Of a stretch of 64,000 bases of DNA, positions 51,152 to 59,062 are shown in pieces. The stretch is from JBELHR01 sp049607205 (lineage in GTDB: Bacteria; Bacteroidota; Bacteroidia; Flavobacteriales; Flavobacteriaceae): assembly GCA_049607205.1 (NCBI GenBank), contig JBMYWH010000007.1, forward strand, positions 23,051 to 87,050, given 5' to 3'. The translations under genes and the position numbers were made by a program. Positions within the stretch are counted from its first letter, which is position 1, and every line of letters starts with the position of its first letter. Below the pieces are notes generated by a model. That model was not told where the DNA came from. It did not search any database and saw only the letters and a program-made list of their open reading frames with translations.

Positions 51152-51508
51152 TTATCGAACAGATTCCATAATCACAGAAACGCGCTCTACATTCCCTCCA
51201 ATAGGTGGGTTGATCTTAGAAACCTTAACTTTTGCGGTAGTCACCATAGGGATTTCCTCCATGATTCTATCCAATATTCTTTGATTGACGTGTTCCAATA
51301 ACTCACTTCGAATTGCCATCTCTTGCTTAGCTATCAAGTTTAAATGTACGTAATCTACAGCATCTTTCAAATCATCACTTTTTGCGGCCTTCGAAAAATC
51401 TGCCTCTACCTCAACATCTACACTGTAATCAGAGCCTATTTTACCCTCTTCTTCTAAACAACCATGAAAGGCATATACGCGAATGTTCTCTACTTTAATC
51501 CAAGCCAT
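51152..51508 (-). CDS. folB: Dihydroneopterin aldolase
   Basis: 118-residue folate enzyme converting dihydroneopterin to hydroxymethyl-dihydropterin. Start at MAWIKVENIRVYAFHGCLEE (51508); the longer TTG frame adds nine residues. The N-terminal FHGCLEEEGKIG holds the substrate Glu and VDYVHLNLIAKQEM and the C-terminal KVSKINPPIGG with the catalytic Lys are as expected. Length is normal for FolB. Located between tRNA-Cys and the divergent glnS gene. Confidence 0.93.
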   Translation of the reverse strand: MAWIKVENIRVYAFHGCLEEEGKIGSDYSVDVEVEADFSKAAKSDDLKDAVDYVHLNLIAKQEMAIRSELLEHVNQRILDRIMEEIPMVTTAKVKVSKINPPIGGNVERVSVIMESVR

Positions 51509-51603
51509 TGTACTGTGCTTTAAAATTTTCGTCAAATATACGCAATACCTAATGTCCTTGGTGAAAAATTTAATAATTTTGCAACTCCTATAGAACTGAA
51601 AAT

Positions 51604-53286
51604 ATGAGTGAAGAAAAAAAATCTTTGAATTTTATAGAGCAAATCGTTGAAGATGATTTAGCTGCTGGACTATCACAAGATCAACTGCGTTTCAGGTTCC
51701 CACCAGAACCAAACGGATACTTACATATCGGTCATGCGGCCTCAATCTGTTTAAACTTCGGATTGGGAGAGCGCTATAACGCCCCTGTAAATTTAAGATT
51801 TGACGATACCAACCCTGCAAAGGAAGAACAAGAATATGTAGATGCCATCAAAAAAGATGTTGCATGGTTAGGCTTTAGATGGGATAAAGAACTTTATTCT
51901 TCTGATTATTTTGAGCAACTCCACACTTGGGCTGTTGAGATGATTAAAGAAGGTAAGGCTTATGTAGACCACCAGAACCCACAACAAATTGCCGAGCAAA
52001 AAGGAACTCCTACAGATCCTGGAACAAATTCACCATACAGAGATAGAAGCCCTGAAGAGAATTTAGATTTATTCGAAAGAATGAAGGCTGGAGAATTTGA
52101 GGAAGGAGCATGTGTGTTAAGAGCAAAAATAGACATGAGTCATGTAAACATGCATATGCGTGATCCAATCATGTACCGTATTCTTAAAAAACACCACCAT
52201 AGAACAGGAGACACTTGGTGCATATATCCTATGTACGACTGGACGCATGGAGAATCGGATTATTTAGAACAAATTTCACACTCTATCTGTACCTTAGAGT
52301 TCAAATCTCATAGAGATCTTTACGATTGGTATAAAGAAGAAGTATATTCTGGAGAAGACCTTTTACCGAAACAGCGAGAATTCGCTCGAAGAAATTTATC
52401 GTATACCGTAATGAGTAAGCGTAAATTACTTCAATTGGTTGAGCAAGGAGTTGTTAACGGATGGGATGATCCACGTATGCCTACAATCTCTGGATTGAGA
52501 AGAAGAGGATATACTCCTGCCTCTATTCGTAACTTCTCGGAAGTTTCTGGAATTTCAAAAAGAGAAAATGTTACTGATGTAGCGCTTCTAGAGCACTGTA
52601 TTAAGGATGATTTAAATAAAACTGCTCCTCGAGTGATGGCGGTTCTTGATCCTTTAAAAGTAGTAATCACGAATTATCCTGAAGCAGAAGAGGAATGGCT
52701 GGAAGCCGAAAACTCTCCTGAAGACGAAAGCTTAGGAAGTAGAAAAGTTCCTTTCTCAAGAGAAATCTATATTGAGAAAGAAGATTTCAGAGAGCAAGCC
52801 AATAAGAAATTCTTTCGTCTAAAACTCGGAAAAGAAGTACGTCTTAAAAATGCCTACATCATCCAAGCCAATGACGTTGTTAAAGATGAAAATGGGGAAA
52901 TCACCGAGGTACACTGTACTTACGATCCGCTTTCTAAATCTGGTTCAGGTACCGAAGAATCAATGCGTAAAGTAAAGGGAACACTTCACTGGGTGTCTAC
53001 TAAACATGCGCATGAAGCTGAGGTTAGATTATACGACCGTTTGTTCACAGACGAAGCTCCTGATGGACATAAGGATGTTGATTTCATGGAGTTCGTAAAC
53101 CCGAATTCATTGGAGGTAATTAAGGCCATGGTAGAACCAAGTTTAAAGGAGGCGAAGTCTGGGGACAGATTCCAATTCCAGAGAAAAGGATATTTTTGTG
53201 TAGATTCAGATTCTGATAGAGAAAATCTAATCTTTAACAGAACCGTAGCCTTGAGAGATTCTTGGGCAAAAATGGAGAAAAAATAA
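51604..53286 (+). CDS. glnS: Glutamine--tRNA ligase
   Basis: 560-residue class I synthetase, close to the E. coli length. The HIGH motif is PPEPNGYLHIGHA (41-44) and the KMSKS counterpart is VMSKRKL (near 270); RFDDTNP and MYDWTHGESDYLE are GlnRS-specific. The C-terminal anticodon-binding beta-barrel domains follow (FSREIYIEKEDF, FFRLKLGKEVRLKNA). No fused YqeY-like tail. TAATTTTG (a -7 element) lies about 20 bp upstream of the start. The nucleoid protein gene begins 4 bp after it. Confidence 0.97.
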   Translation: MSEEKKSLNFIEQIVEDDLAAGLSQDQLRFRFPPEPNGYLHIGHAASICLNFGLGERYNAPVNLRFDDTNPAKEEQEYVDAIKKDVAWLGFRWDKELYSSDYFEQLHTWAVEMIKEGKAYVDHQNPQQIAEQKGTPTDPGTNSPYRDRSPEENLDLFERMKAGEFEEGACVLRAKIDMSHVNMHMRDPIMYRILKKHHHRTGDTWCIYPMYDWTHGESDYLEQISHSICTLEFKSHRDLYDWYKEEVYSGEDLLPKQREFARRNLSYTVMSKRKLLQLVEQGVVNGWDDPRMPTISGLRRRGYTPASIRNFSEVSGISKRENVTDVALLEHCIKDDLNKTAPRVMAVLDPLKVVITNYPEAEEEWLEAENSPEDESLGSRKVPFSREIYIEKEDFREQANKKFFRLKLGKEVRLKNAYIIQANDVVKDENGEITEVHCTYDPLSKSGSGTEESMRKVKGTLHWVSTKHAHEAEVRLYDRLFTDEAPDGHKDVDFMEFVNPNSLEVIKAMVEPSLKEAKSGDRFQFQRKGYFCVDSDSDRENLIFNRTVALRDSWAKMEKK

Positions 53287-53289
53287 AAC

Positions 53290-54348
53290 ATGTTTTTAAA
53301 AGATCAAGCCTTCATCACTCAATCAATCGTCCACAAGGTGGGTAATAAGGCCTTGGATGAGGATAATGTATTCTCTCACGATAGGCTCAATTTTGAGGAA
53401 GATGAAGGTTTGTATGATCTTTTAATGGGAATGAATACTGCTGCCTTTCAAAAGCAGAATCAGTATTTCAAGTTCAATCACAACACGCATTTAAACCTCA
53501 ACGAGGTATATACTTATTGCAAAAATATTTTTGACGACCCTTCGGAAAATTTCATAGAAAATTCCAAGCATATCTGTGCCCATTTATATGAGCAAAGTGG
53601 TTTTCCTCAAATCAAAAAAGGAGATGTAATCATTTCTCACCTCAACGATCTTCAACTCGAAGGAGAATTACTTGAAGCCATAGTCATTCTGAAGATCGAA
53701 CGCCAGAGCCATTTTTTCCAAACCACTAATAATGGGAATCACCTCGGATTGAAAATTGATAAGGGTATTGACCCTTCTAAATTGGATAAAGGCTGTATGA
53801 TTTTTAGAACGGAAGAGGAAGAAGGTTATAAAGTTATCTCTATAGACTTCAACCGCTATGACGCTGCTTATTGGAAACAACAATTTCTCAATGTGGTTGA
53901 GGCCGATGATACCCATGCTCAAACTAAGCATTTCATGGAGATGTGTAAAAGTTTTTCTGATCGCGTGGTCAAGTCAGAATACGGAAAACAAGAACAAGTA
54001 AACTTCTTAAGCGAATCTGTGAGTTATATGGCAAAACAAGATGCCATAAGCCCTAGTAAATTTGAAGAAGATGTAGCCTCTCAATCGGATCTTCAAGCAG
54101 AATTTTCCAAATTTCGTGAAGAATTCGAAAAGAGAAAGGACATTGAGTTCTGGGATGAATTCGAGGTTTCAGCCAATGTATTTACCCAAGAACGCAAAAA
54201 GCTTAAATCCGAAATAAAGCTCGATACGGGTATCGATTTAAAACTTCAAGCGGACGACCCAGAATCCTTAAAAAAGTACCTAGAGCGTTGCTATGATCCA
54301 GAAAAGGACATGCATTATTATAAAGTTTACTTTAATAACGAATTATAA
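53290..54348 (+). CDS. Nucleoid-associated protein (NdpA/YejK-like)
   Basis: 352-residue member of the 37-kDa nucleoid-associated protein family. Recognised by the N-terminal ITQSIVHKVGNKALDED, KHICAHLYEQSGFPQIKKGD and VIISHLNDLQLEG, typical of Bacteroidota members. The C-terminal part is rich in Lys/Glu helices with EFWDEFEVSAN. YejK binds DNA around the nucleoid; its exact role is unclear. Follows glnS by 3 bp and ends at a hairpin. Confidence 0.85.
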   Translation: MFLKDQAFITQSIVHKVGNKALDEDNVFSHDRLNFEEDEGLYDLLMGMNTAAFQKQNQYFKFNHNTHLNLNEVYTYCKNIFDDPSENFIENSKHICAHLYEQSGFPQIKKGDVIISHLNDLQLEGELLEAIVILKIERQSHFFQTTNNGNHLGLKIDKGIDPSKLDKGCMIFRTEEEEGYKVISIDFNRYDAAYWKQQFLNVVEADDTHAQTKHFMEMCKSFSDRVVKSEYGKQEQVNFLSESVSYMAKQDAISPSKFEEDVASQSDLQAEFSKFREEFEKRKDIEFWDEFEVSANVFTQERKKLKSEIKLDTGIDLKLQADDPESLKKYLERCYDPEKDMHYYKVYFNNEL

Positions 54349-54377
54349 AAAAAACCCTTTCATAGCAAAAGGGTTTT
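54347..54377. terminator. Terminator between nucleoid protein and DUF4837 genes
   Basis: AAAACCCTTT (54351-54360) pairs with AAAGGGTTTT (54368-54377). Eight T follow on the minus strand, four on the plus strand, so it mainly ends the convergent DUF4837 gene but may serve both. Confidence 0.75.
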
Positions 54378-54412
54378 CATTGTTTTAGAGGTACTTGGTT
54401 AAGTTTGGCTTA

Positions 54413-55429
54413 TCAATTGTTGATTTTAATTGATTTGATGATGGCCTCTAATTCCATCAGGTAATCTCTCTTATCTACAGAAGGTGCATACACAAATCCT
54501 TCCAATACAATAACGCGATTGTTTGCCCAGTCGGCAATAGCATAGTTCACGAATGGACCCGCCATATAATCATCCTTCATCTCCCAAGTACTATGCGTTT
54601 CTATACAGTCATATCCTGCTAATTTAGTTTTGTAAAAAACAGGCGTTCTGGCTTTTTCAGTAATCATATACTGTCCTTCTTTTCCACCAGGTACATGCTG
54701 TTCTCCCATTTCATCTCTCATCTTAATCACCGTTGCAGGAGTAAAAGGATGGTCCGCATCTATTGGGTATGAATAGACCAATAAATTCATCGAACCATCT
54801 CCCACAGCAATTCCCCCAGTCAATCTCTGAGTCATCCATAAGAAGTCACCTGTATCAACCATTTGGTCCACAGCAAATTCTTTAGGAATAACCATTGAAA
54901 TGCCCAGATCCTTAAAGGTTTTAAGGTTCTGAGACGCGAAGGCATTTTTCTTATTTCGAACTTGAATATTTTCTAAATCTTGTTTTTGAATTAATCTCAC
55001 TACGGTCATCCCGTCTTCACCAATTAACTCAATCATAGCATCTTTATTAGGTGCAGTAAGTTCAATAATGATTTGGGGTCTGGCATAAATATCATGTTTT
55101 ACCTTAATTCCCTTATCACCATCAAGTTTAATCTTAACCACTGAACGAGAAGCTTGCATCATTTTACCAAATAAATGTTCAGGAACTTGTGCATAATCTA
55201 ACTGTGCTTCCTCTTGTGGTAAACCTACAACAGGCTCAGAGATTACAGCTCTCATCGCTTCTCCAACTCTTCCTTTCCAAACATCATTATCAACAACAAA
55301 AAGAGCATGTCCTGCACGACCATTTGAGTTGACTAAAGTCACTTCATTCTTTTTAGAAGAACTATCTCCGCAAGAACTTAAAATCGCAGCAAATGCAACG
55401 AACAATCCAATTTTCTTTAAAATATTCAT
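54413..55429 (-). CDS. DUF4837 lipoprotein
   Basis: 338-residue lipoprotein (signal ending AILSSC, Cys20) with GDSSSKK linker. NGRAGHALFVVDNDVWKGRVGEAMR and the TPVFYKTKLAGYDCIETHSTWEMKDDYM block are the pattern of DUF4837, found in Flavobacteriia and unstudied. It lies downstream of the MltD-like transglycosylase across an 87-bp gap that holds a -24/-12-like motif (55486-55502). Confidence 0.85.
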   Translation of the reverse strand: MNILKKIGLFVAFAAILSSCGDSSSKKNEVTLVNSNGRAGHALFVVDNDVWKGRVGEAMRAVISEPVVGLPQEEAQLDYAQVPEHLFGKMMQASRSVVKIKLDGDKGIKVKHDIYARPQIIIELTAPNKDAMIELIGEDGMTVVRLIQKQDLENIQVRNKKNAFASQNLKTFKDLGISMVIPKEFAVDQMVDTGDFLWMTQRLTGGIAVGDGSMNLLVYSYPIDADHPFTPATVIKMRDEMGEQHVPGGKEGQYMITEKARTPVFYKTKLAGYDCIETHSTWEMKDDYMAGPFVNYAIADWANNRVIVLEGFVYAPSVDKRDYLMELEAIIKSIKINN

Positions 55430-55485
55430 ATTCTATTAAAGTTGTTATTAACTAATCAATGTTTTTGCAAAACTCTTAAATATTT

Positions 55486-55502
55486 ATCAACTACCGTGCC
55501 AA
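55486..55502 (-). promoter_or_regulatory. Sigma-54-like motif upstream of DUF4837
   Basis: Minus strand TTGGCACGGTAGTTGAT: the -24 half TTGGCACG is perfect and TTG is at the right spacing, but the invariant -12 GC is GA. It resembles the motif at 3036-3052. Predicted start near 55476, with the ATG at 55429. Uncertain because of the -12 mismatch. Confidence 0.3.
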
Positions 55503-55516
55503 AAGTTAAAAAAAAC

Positions 55517-56908
55517 TTAAACAGAGTAATTAAGTCGCTTAGGATAAATCGTTAAACGCTGTCCTATCTTCAAGTTATCACTCTTTAAATTATTCCATTT
55601 CTTAATTTGAGATACCGTAACTCCATGCCTTTTTGCAATCAATCCAAGATAATCTCCAGGACGTACTTTATATCTAATGCGCTGATTGAGCTCAAAGTAT
55701 TTAGGCATGGGTTTCTCACGCGAAGCAGCATCCTTTGCTATAGAAGCATAGACAGCGTCTTCATTCGAATAAAACACAGAGGCATACTTACTTGGTAATC
55801 GCACAGAATAACCTTTACCTTTTACATAAGGAATGGCGTCTAATTTATATTGAGGATTCAAAAATTCTAAAGTTTCCTGAGAAACTCCAAGCTCACGAGT
55901 GAGTTGATCAAAAGACATAGTTGCCTTAACCTCGATGGTCTCCGTGGCAAAATATGGAACCTTCACCGCTTCCTTAGGGCTTAGTCCATGTTTATCCGCA
56001 TATTCAAAAAGATACATTGTTGCATAAAATGCAGGAACATAACCTGCTGTTTCACGAGGTAAATAAGGTCTTATATTCCAATAATTGGTATAACCTCCTG
56101 ACCTTCTAATCGCCTTAGAAACATTTCCAGGACCTGAATTATAAGCCGCTAAAGCTAAATCCCAATCTCCAAACATTTGATATAAATCTTCTAAATAGGC
56201 ACAAGCTGCTTTAGTTGCTTTCACCGGATCTTCTCGTTCATCCACGTATGAAGAAGTCTTTAATCCATATTGTTTACCTGTCGCATACATAAACTGCCAG
56301 AGTCCTGTGGCACCTACATAAGAACGTGCATTAGGTTTTAAAGCAGATTCTACAATTGCTAAATACTTAAGTTCCATTGGAATATTATACTGGTCCAATT
56401 CCTCTTCAAACATCGGAAAATAATAGGCCGCACGAGTCATTAAAACAGGGTAATACTTCTTTCTGTTTTTCAAATAAGCATTAACCACACGCTCTAAAAC
56501 TGGATTGTATTCTAAGTGAAAAGGAGTCTCTGAATCTAAGACCTCCAAGCGCTCCTTTAAGTCTTCTGTTGAAACCAAAGATTCCACTTTTACATTCTCT
56601 TGCTGATCATAGGATCTAATAGCCTCCATGTCAAGCTCTCTTTCATATAATAGATCCAACCAAAGTGAATCTAATATTGCTGCCTTCTCATGTCCTGTAA
56701 AAGAATCATCTTGTATAAAATTATGTTTAGCTTCCAGGGGTAATCTAGGCTGAACCACTACAACCTCAGGTACAGAAACACTTTCTTGAAGTACTACTGT
56801 TTCGCTATCCGCCACCTGATCTACTAAACTATTTTCACTCGTCTTTTTAACCACACTACAAGAACTCAAAAGAGCTGTAGCTAAAGTCATTGTCAATATT
56901 TTTCTCAT
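55517..56908 (-). CDS. Lytic transglycosylase (MltD-like) with LysM domain, lipoprotein
   Basis: 463-residue cell-wall enzyme. A lipoprotein signal ends ATALLSSC. The SLT domain (about 160-290) shows the catalytic Glu in YLAIVESALKP, then GATGLWQFMYATGKQYGL, AYNSGPGNV and the E-D rich DEREDPVKATKAACAYL. A C-terminal LysM (YKVRPGDYLGLIAKRHGV, ending GQRLTIYP) binds peptidoglycan; the stretch between them (about 330-400) resembles a second divergent LysM. It cleaves the MurNAc-GlcNAc bond with 1,6-anhydro formation. It follows ExoIII by 14 bp. Confidence 0.93.
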   Translation of the reverse strand: MRKILTMTLATALLSSCSVVKKTSENSLVDQVADSETVVLQESVSVPEVVVVQPRLPLEAKHNFIQDDSFTGHEKAAILDSLWLDLLYERELDMEAIRSYDQQENVKVESLVSTEDLKERLEVLDSETPFHLEYNPVLERVVNAYLKNRKKYYPVLMTRAAYYFPMFEEELDQYNIPMELKYLAIVESALKPNARSYVGATGLWQFMYATGKQYGLKTSSYVDEREDPVKATKAACAYLEDLYQMFGDWDLALAAYNSGPGNVSKAIRRSGGYTNYWNIRPYLPRETAGYVPAFYATMYLFEYADKHGLSPKEAVKVPYFATETIEVKATMSFDQLTRELGVSQETLEFLNPQYKLDAIPYVKGKGYSVRLPSKYASVFYSNEDAVYASIAKDAASREKPMPKYFELNQRIRYKVRPGDYLGLIAKRHGVTVSQIKKWNNLKSDNLKIGQRLTIYPKRLNYSV

Positions 56909-56922
56909 CTATCTCTCCTCTC

Positions 56923-57681
56923 TTATTGAATTTCTACCCCAACTGGGCAATGATCTGAATGCTTAGCTTCCGGTAAGATAAATGCACGAGTCATTCTATC
57001 CTGCATAGCAACTGAAACCATATTATAATCGATCCTCCAACCTTTATTATTATTTCTTGCGTTAGCTCTATAAGACCACCAACTATAATGATCAGGTTCT
57101 TTGACGAAATGTCTAAAAGAATCTACGAAACCTGTTTCCATAAATCGGGTCAACCATTCTCGTTCCACAGGCAAAAATCCAGAAGTATTCTTATTCTGCT
57201 TCGGATTGTGAATATCGATAGCCTCGTGGCAAATATTATAATCCCCACACACAATTAGATTAGGATGTTCTTTTCTGAGCTCCTCGCTATATAGAAGGAA
57301 TTCATCCATATAATTGAGTTTGAAATCTAAACGCGCAGCATTAGTTCCAGAAGGTAAGTACATACTCATCACAGAAAAATCTTCAAAATCCAGTCTCAAA
57401 TTACGACCTTCAAAATCCATAGTTTCTATCCCAGTACCATATTCCACGTGCTTAGGTTTGATCTTAGTCAAAATACCTACGCCACTATAGCCCTTTTTCT
57501 GAGCACTAAACCAATAACATTCATAGCCTAAAGCCTCGAATAAACTATTGTCTATTTGTTCAGGTTGCGCCTTGGTTTCTTGAATACACAAAATATCAGG
57601 ATTCGCAGCTTCTAGCCATTCGACAAAACCCTTTTTAATGGCGGCTCTAATTCCATTTACATTATATGATAATATCTTCAT
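56923..57681 (-). CDS. xth: Exodeoxyribonuclease III
   Basis: 252-residue base-excision repair AP endonuclease/3'-exonuclease. Motifs: YNVNGIRAAIKKGF (3-18), CIQETKA with the catalytic Glu (about 34), VCGDYNICHEAIDIHNP, and the C-terminal YNMVSVA and KHSDHCPVGVEI with Asp-His. Length and motif order fit the XthA family well. Adjacent to the CoA-transferase subunit gene by 0 bp (58-bp operon style), so it may be transcribed with the transferase operon. Confidence 0.95.
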   Translation of the reverse strand: MKILSYNVNGIRAAIKKGFVEWLEAANPDILCIQETKAQPEQIDNSLFEALGYECYWFSAQKKGYSGVGILTKIKPKHVEYGTGIETMDFEGRNLRLDFEDFSVMSMYLPSGTNAARLDFKLNYMDEFLLYSEELRKEHPNLIVCGDYNICHEAIDIHNPKQNKNTSGFLPVEREWLTRFMETGFVDSFRHFVKEPDHYSWWSYRANARNNNKGWRIDYNMVSVAMQDRMTRAFILPEAKHSDHCPVGVEIQ

Positions 57682-58341
57682 TTAAATCTTCATTTCCGGG
57701 ATCTCTCCCTCTACTATTAATCTTCCTTCAGTAGCCTCTTGAATCATTTCCACAGAGACTCCAGGAGCTCTTTCTTTCAAAATAAAAGCATCCTCATCAA
57801 CTTCTAAAACAGCCAAGTTAGTCACCACTTTCTTGACACAATTCACTCCCGTCAAAGGCAGAGAACAACGTTTTAACAGCTTTGATTCACCACGTTTATT
57901 GGTATGCATCATCGCGACTATAATGTTTTCAGCAGAAGCCACTAAATCCATAGCACCTCCCATTCCTTTAACTAGTCTTCCTGGAATTTTCCAATTTGCA
58001 ATATCGCCGTTTTCAGCAACTTCCATAGCACCTAATACAGTCAACTGCACATGTTGCCCACGAATCATACCGAAACTTGTAGCTGAATCAAAAATGGAAG
58101 CCCCATCTAAATAACTAACGGTTTGTTTTCCTGCGTTGATCAAATCTGCATCCTCTTCTCCGTCTATAGGAAAAGGGCCCATTCCAAGAAGTCCATTTTC
58201 AGATTGAAATTCAACTTCTATTCCTTCTGGGATGTAATTTGCAACTAAAGTTGGAATTCCAATTCCTAAATTTACGTAAGAGCGATCTTGAAGCTCCTGA
58301 GCGATCCTTTTAGCGATTCCATTTTTATCTAATCCTATCAT
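57682..58341 (-). CDS. scoB: 3-oxoacid CoA-transferase subunit B
   Basis: 219-residue beta subunit of a SCOT-type CoA transferase that moves CoA from succinyl-CoA to acetoacetate. The catalytic Glu sits in FQSENGLLGMGP (about 48-59); YVNLGIGIPTLVANYIP and GSFG-like TSFGMIRGQHVQL follow, with GMGGAMDLVASAENI. It lies 4 bp after subunit A and directly before xth. Needed for ketone or branched-chain acid use. Confidence 0.95.
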   Translation of the reverse strand: MIGLDKNGIAKRIAQELQDRSYVNLGIGIPTLVANYIPEGIEVEFQSENGLLGMGPFPIDGEEDADLINAGKQTVSYLDGASIFDSATSFGMIRGQHVQLTVLGAMEVAENGDIANWKIPGRLVKGMGGAMDLVASAENIIVAMMHTNKRGESKLLKRCSLPLTGVNCVKKVVTNLAVLEVDEDAFILKERAPGVSVEMIQEATEGRLIVEGEIPEMKI

Positions 58342-58344
58342 CTC

Positions 58345-59046
58345 TTAAATTTTTGGTCTAACGGTTCTTTGCTCTATTCTCTTTTCAAAAGTCTCCCCTT
58401 GAAAAATCCTTTGTACAAATATTCCAGAGGTATGAATCTGATTAGGATCCAATTCACCCGCCGGAACTAACTCCTCAACCTCAGCCACAGTGATCTTCCC
58501 ACCCATAGCCATCATAGGATTAAAATTCCTCGCAGTTCCCTTAAAAATAAGGTTCCCTGCCGTATCTCCTTTCCAAGCTTTCACCAAAGCAAAATCTGCT
58601 TCAAAAGCCCTTTCCATAATATACATCTTACCGTCGAACTCACGAGTTTCTTTTCCTTCGGCTACTTCTGTTCCATATCCAGCAGGAGTAAAAAACGCAG
58701 GTATACCAGCTCCCGCAGCACGACATCGTTCCGCTAAAGTTCCTTGTGGAATCAATTCTACCTCTAATTCTCCACTGAGCATTTGTCTCTCGAATTCATC
58801 GTTTTCTCCAACATAAGAAGCAATCATTTTCTTGATCTGCTTCTCTTGTAGTAAAAGTCCTAGCCCGAAATCATCTACCCCCGCATTATTAGAAATACAA
58901 GTAAGATCCTTCACCCCCAACCTCACCATTTCGGCGATGCTGTTCTCTGGGATGCCACATAGGCCAAAACCACCCACCATAAGGGTCATTCCACTCTCCA
59001 ATCCACTCAAGGCTTCTCGGACATTGTTAACGGTTTTGTTTATCAT
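58345..59046 (-). CDS. scoA: 3-oxoacid CoA-transferase subunit A
   Basis: 233-residue alpha subunit. I start at MINKTVNNVRE (59046); the longer frame up to 59109 overlaps the PBP gene and adds a non-homologous segment. The glycine-rich MTLMVGGFGLCGIPENSI (about 20-38) and LTCISNNAGVDDFGLG are family hallmarks, with the C-terminal QIHTSGIFVQRIFQ. The CTAAACTAAAC repeat just before the ATG resembles the susC leader repeat. Forms a heteromer with the B subunit. Confidence 0.93.
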   Translation of the reverse strand: MINKTVNNVREALSGLESGMTLMVGGFGLCGIPENSIAEMVRLGVKDLTCISNNAGVDDFGLGLLLQEKQIKKMIASYVGENDEFERQMLSGELEVELIPQGTLAERCRAAGAGIPAFFTPAGYGTEVAEGKETREFDGKMYIMERAFEADFALVKAWKGDTAGNLIFKGTARNFNPMMAMGGKITVAEVEELVPAGELDPNQIHTSGIFVQRIFQGETFEKRIEQRTVRPKI

Positions 59047-59062
59047 GTTTAGTTTGTTTAGT

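Noticed and set aside
51020..51301. Plus-strand frame of 93 residues
   Set aside because: It runs through tRNA-Cys in antisense and into folB; composition is not protein-like.
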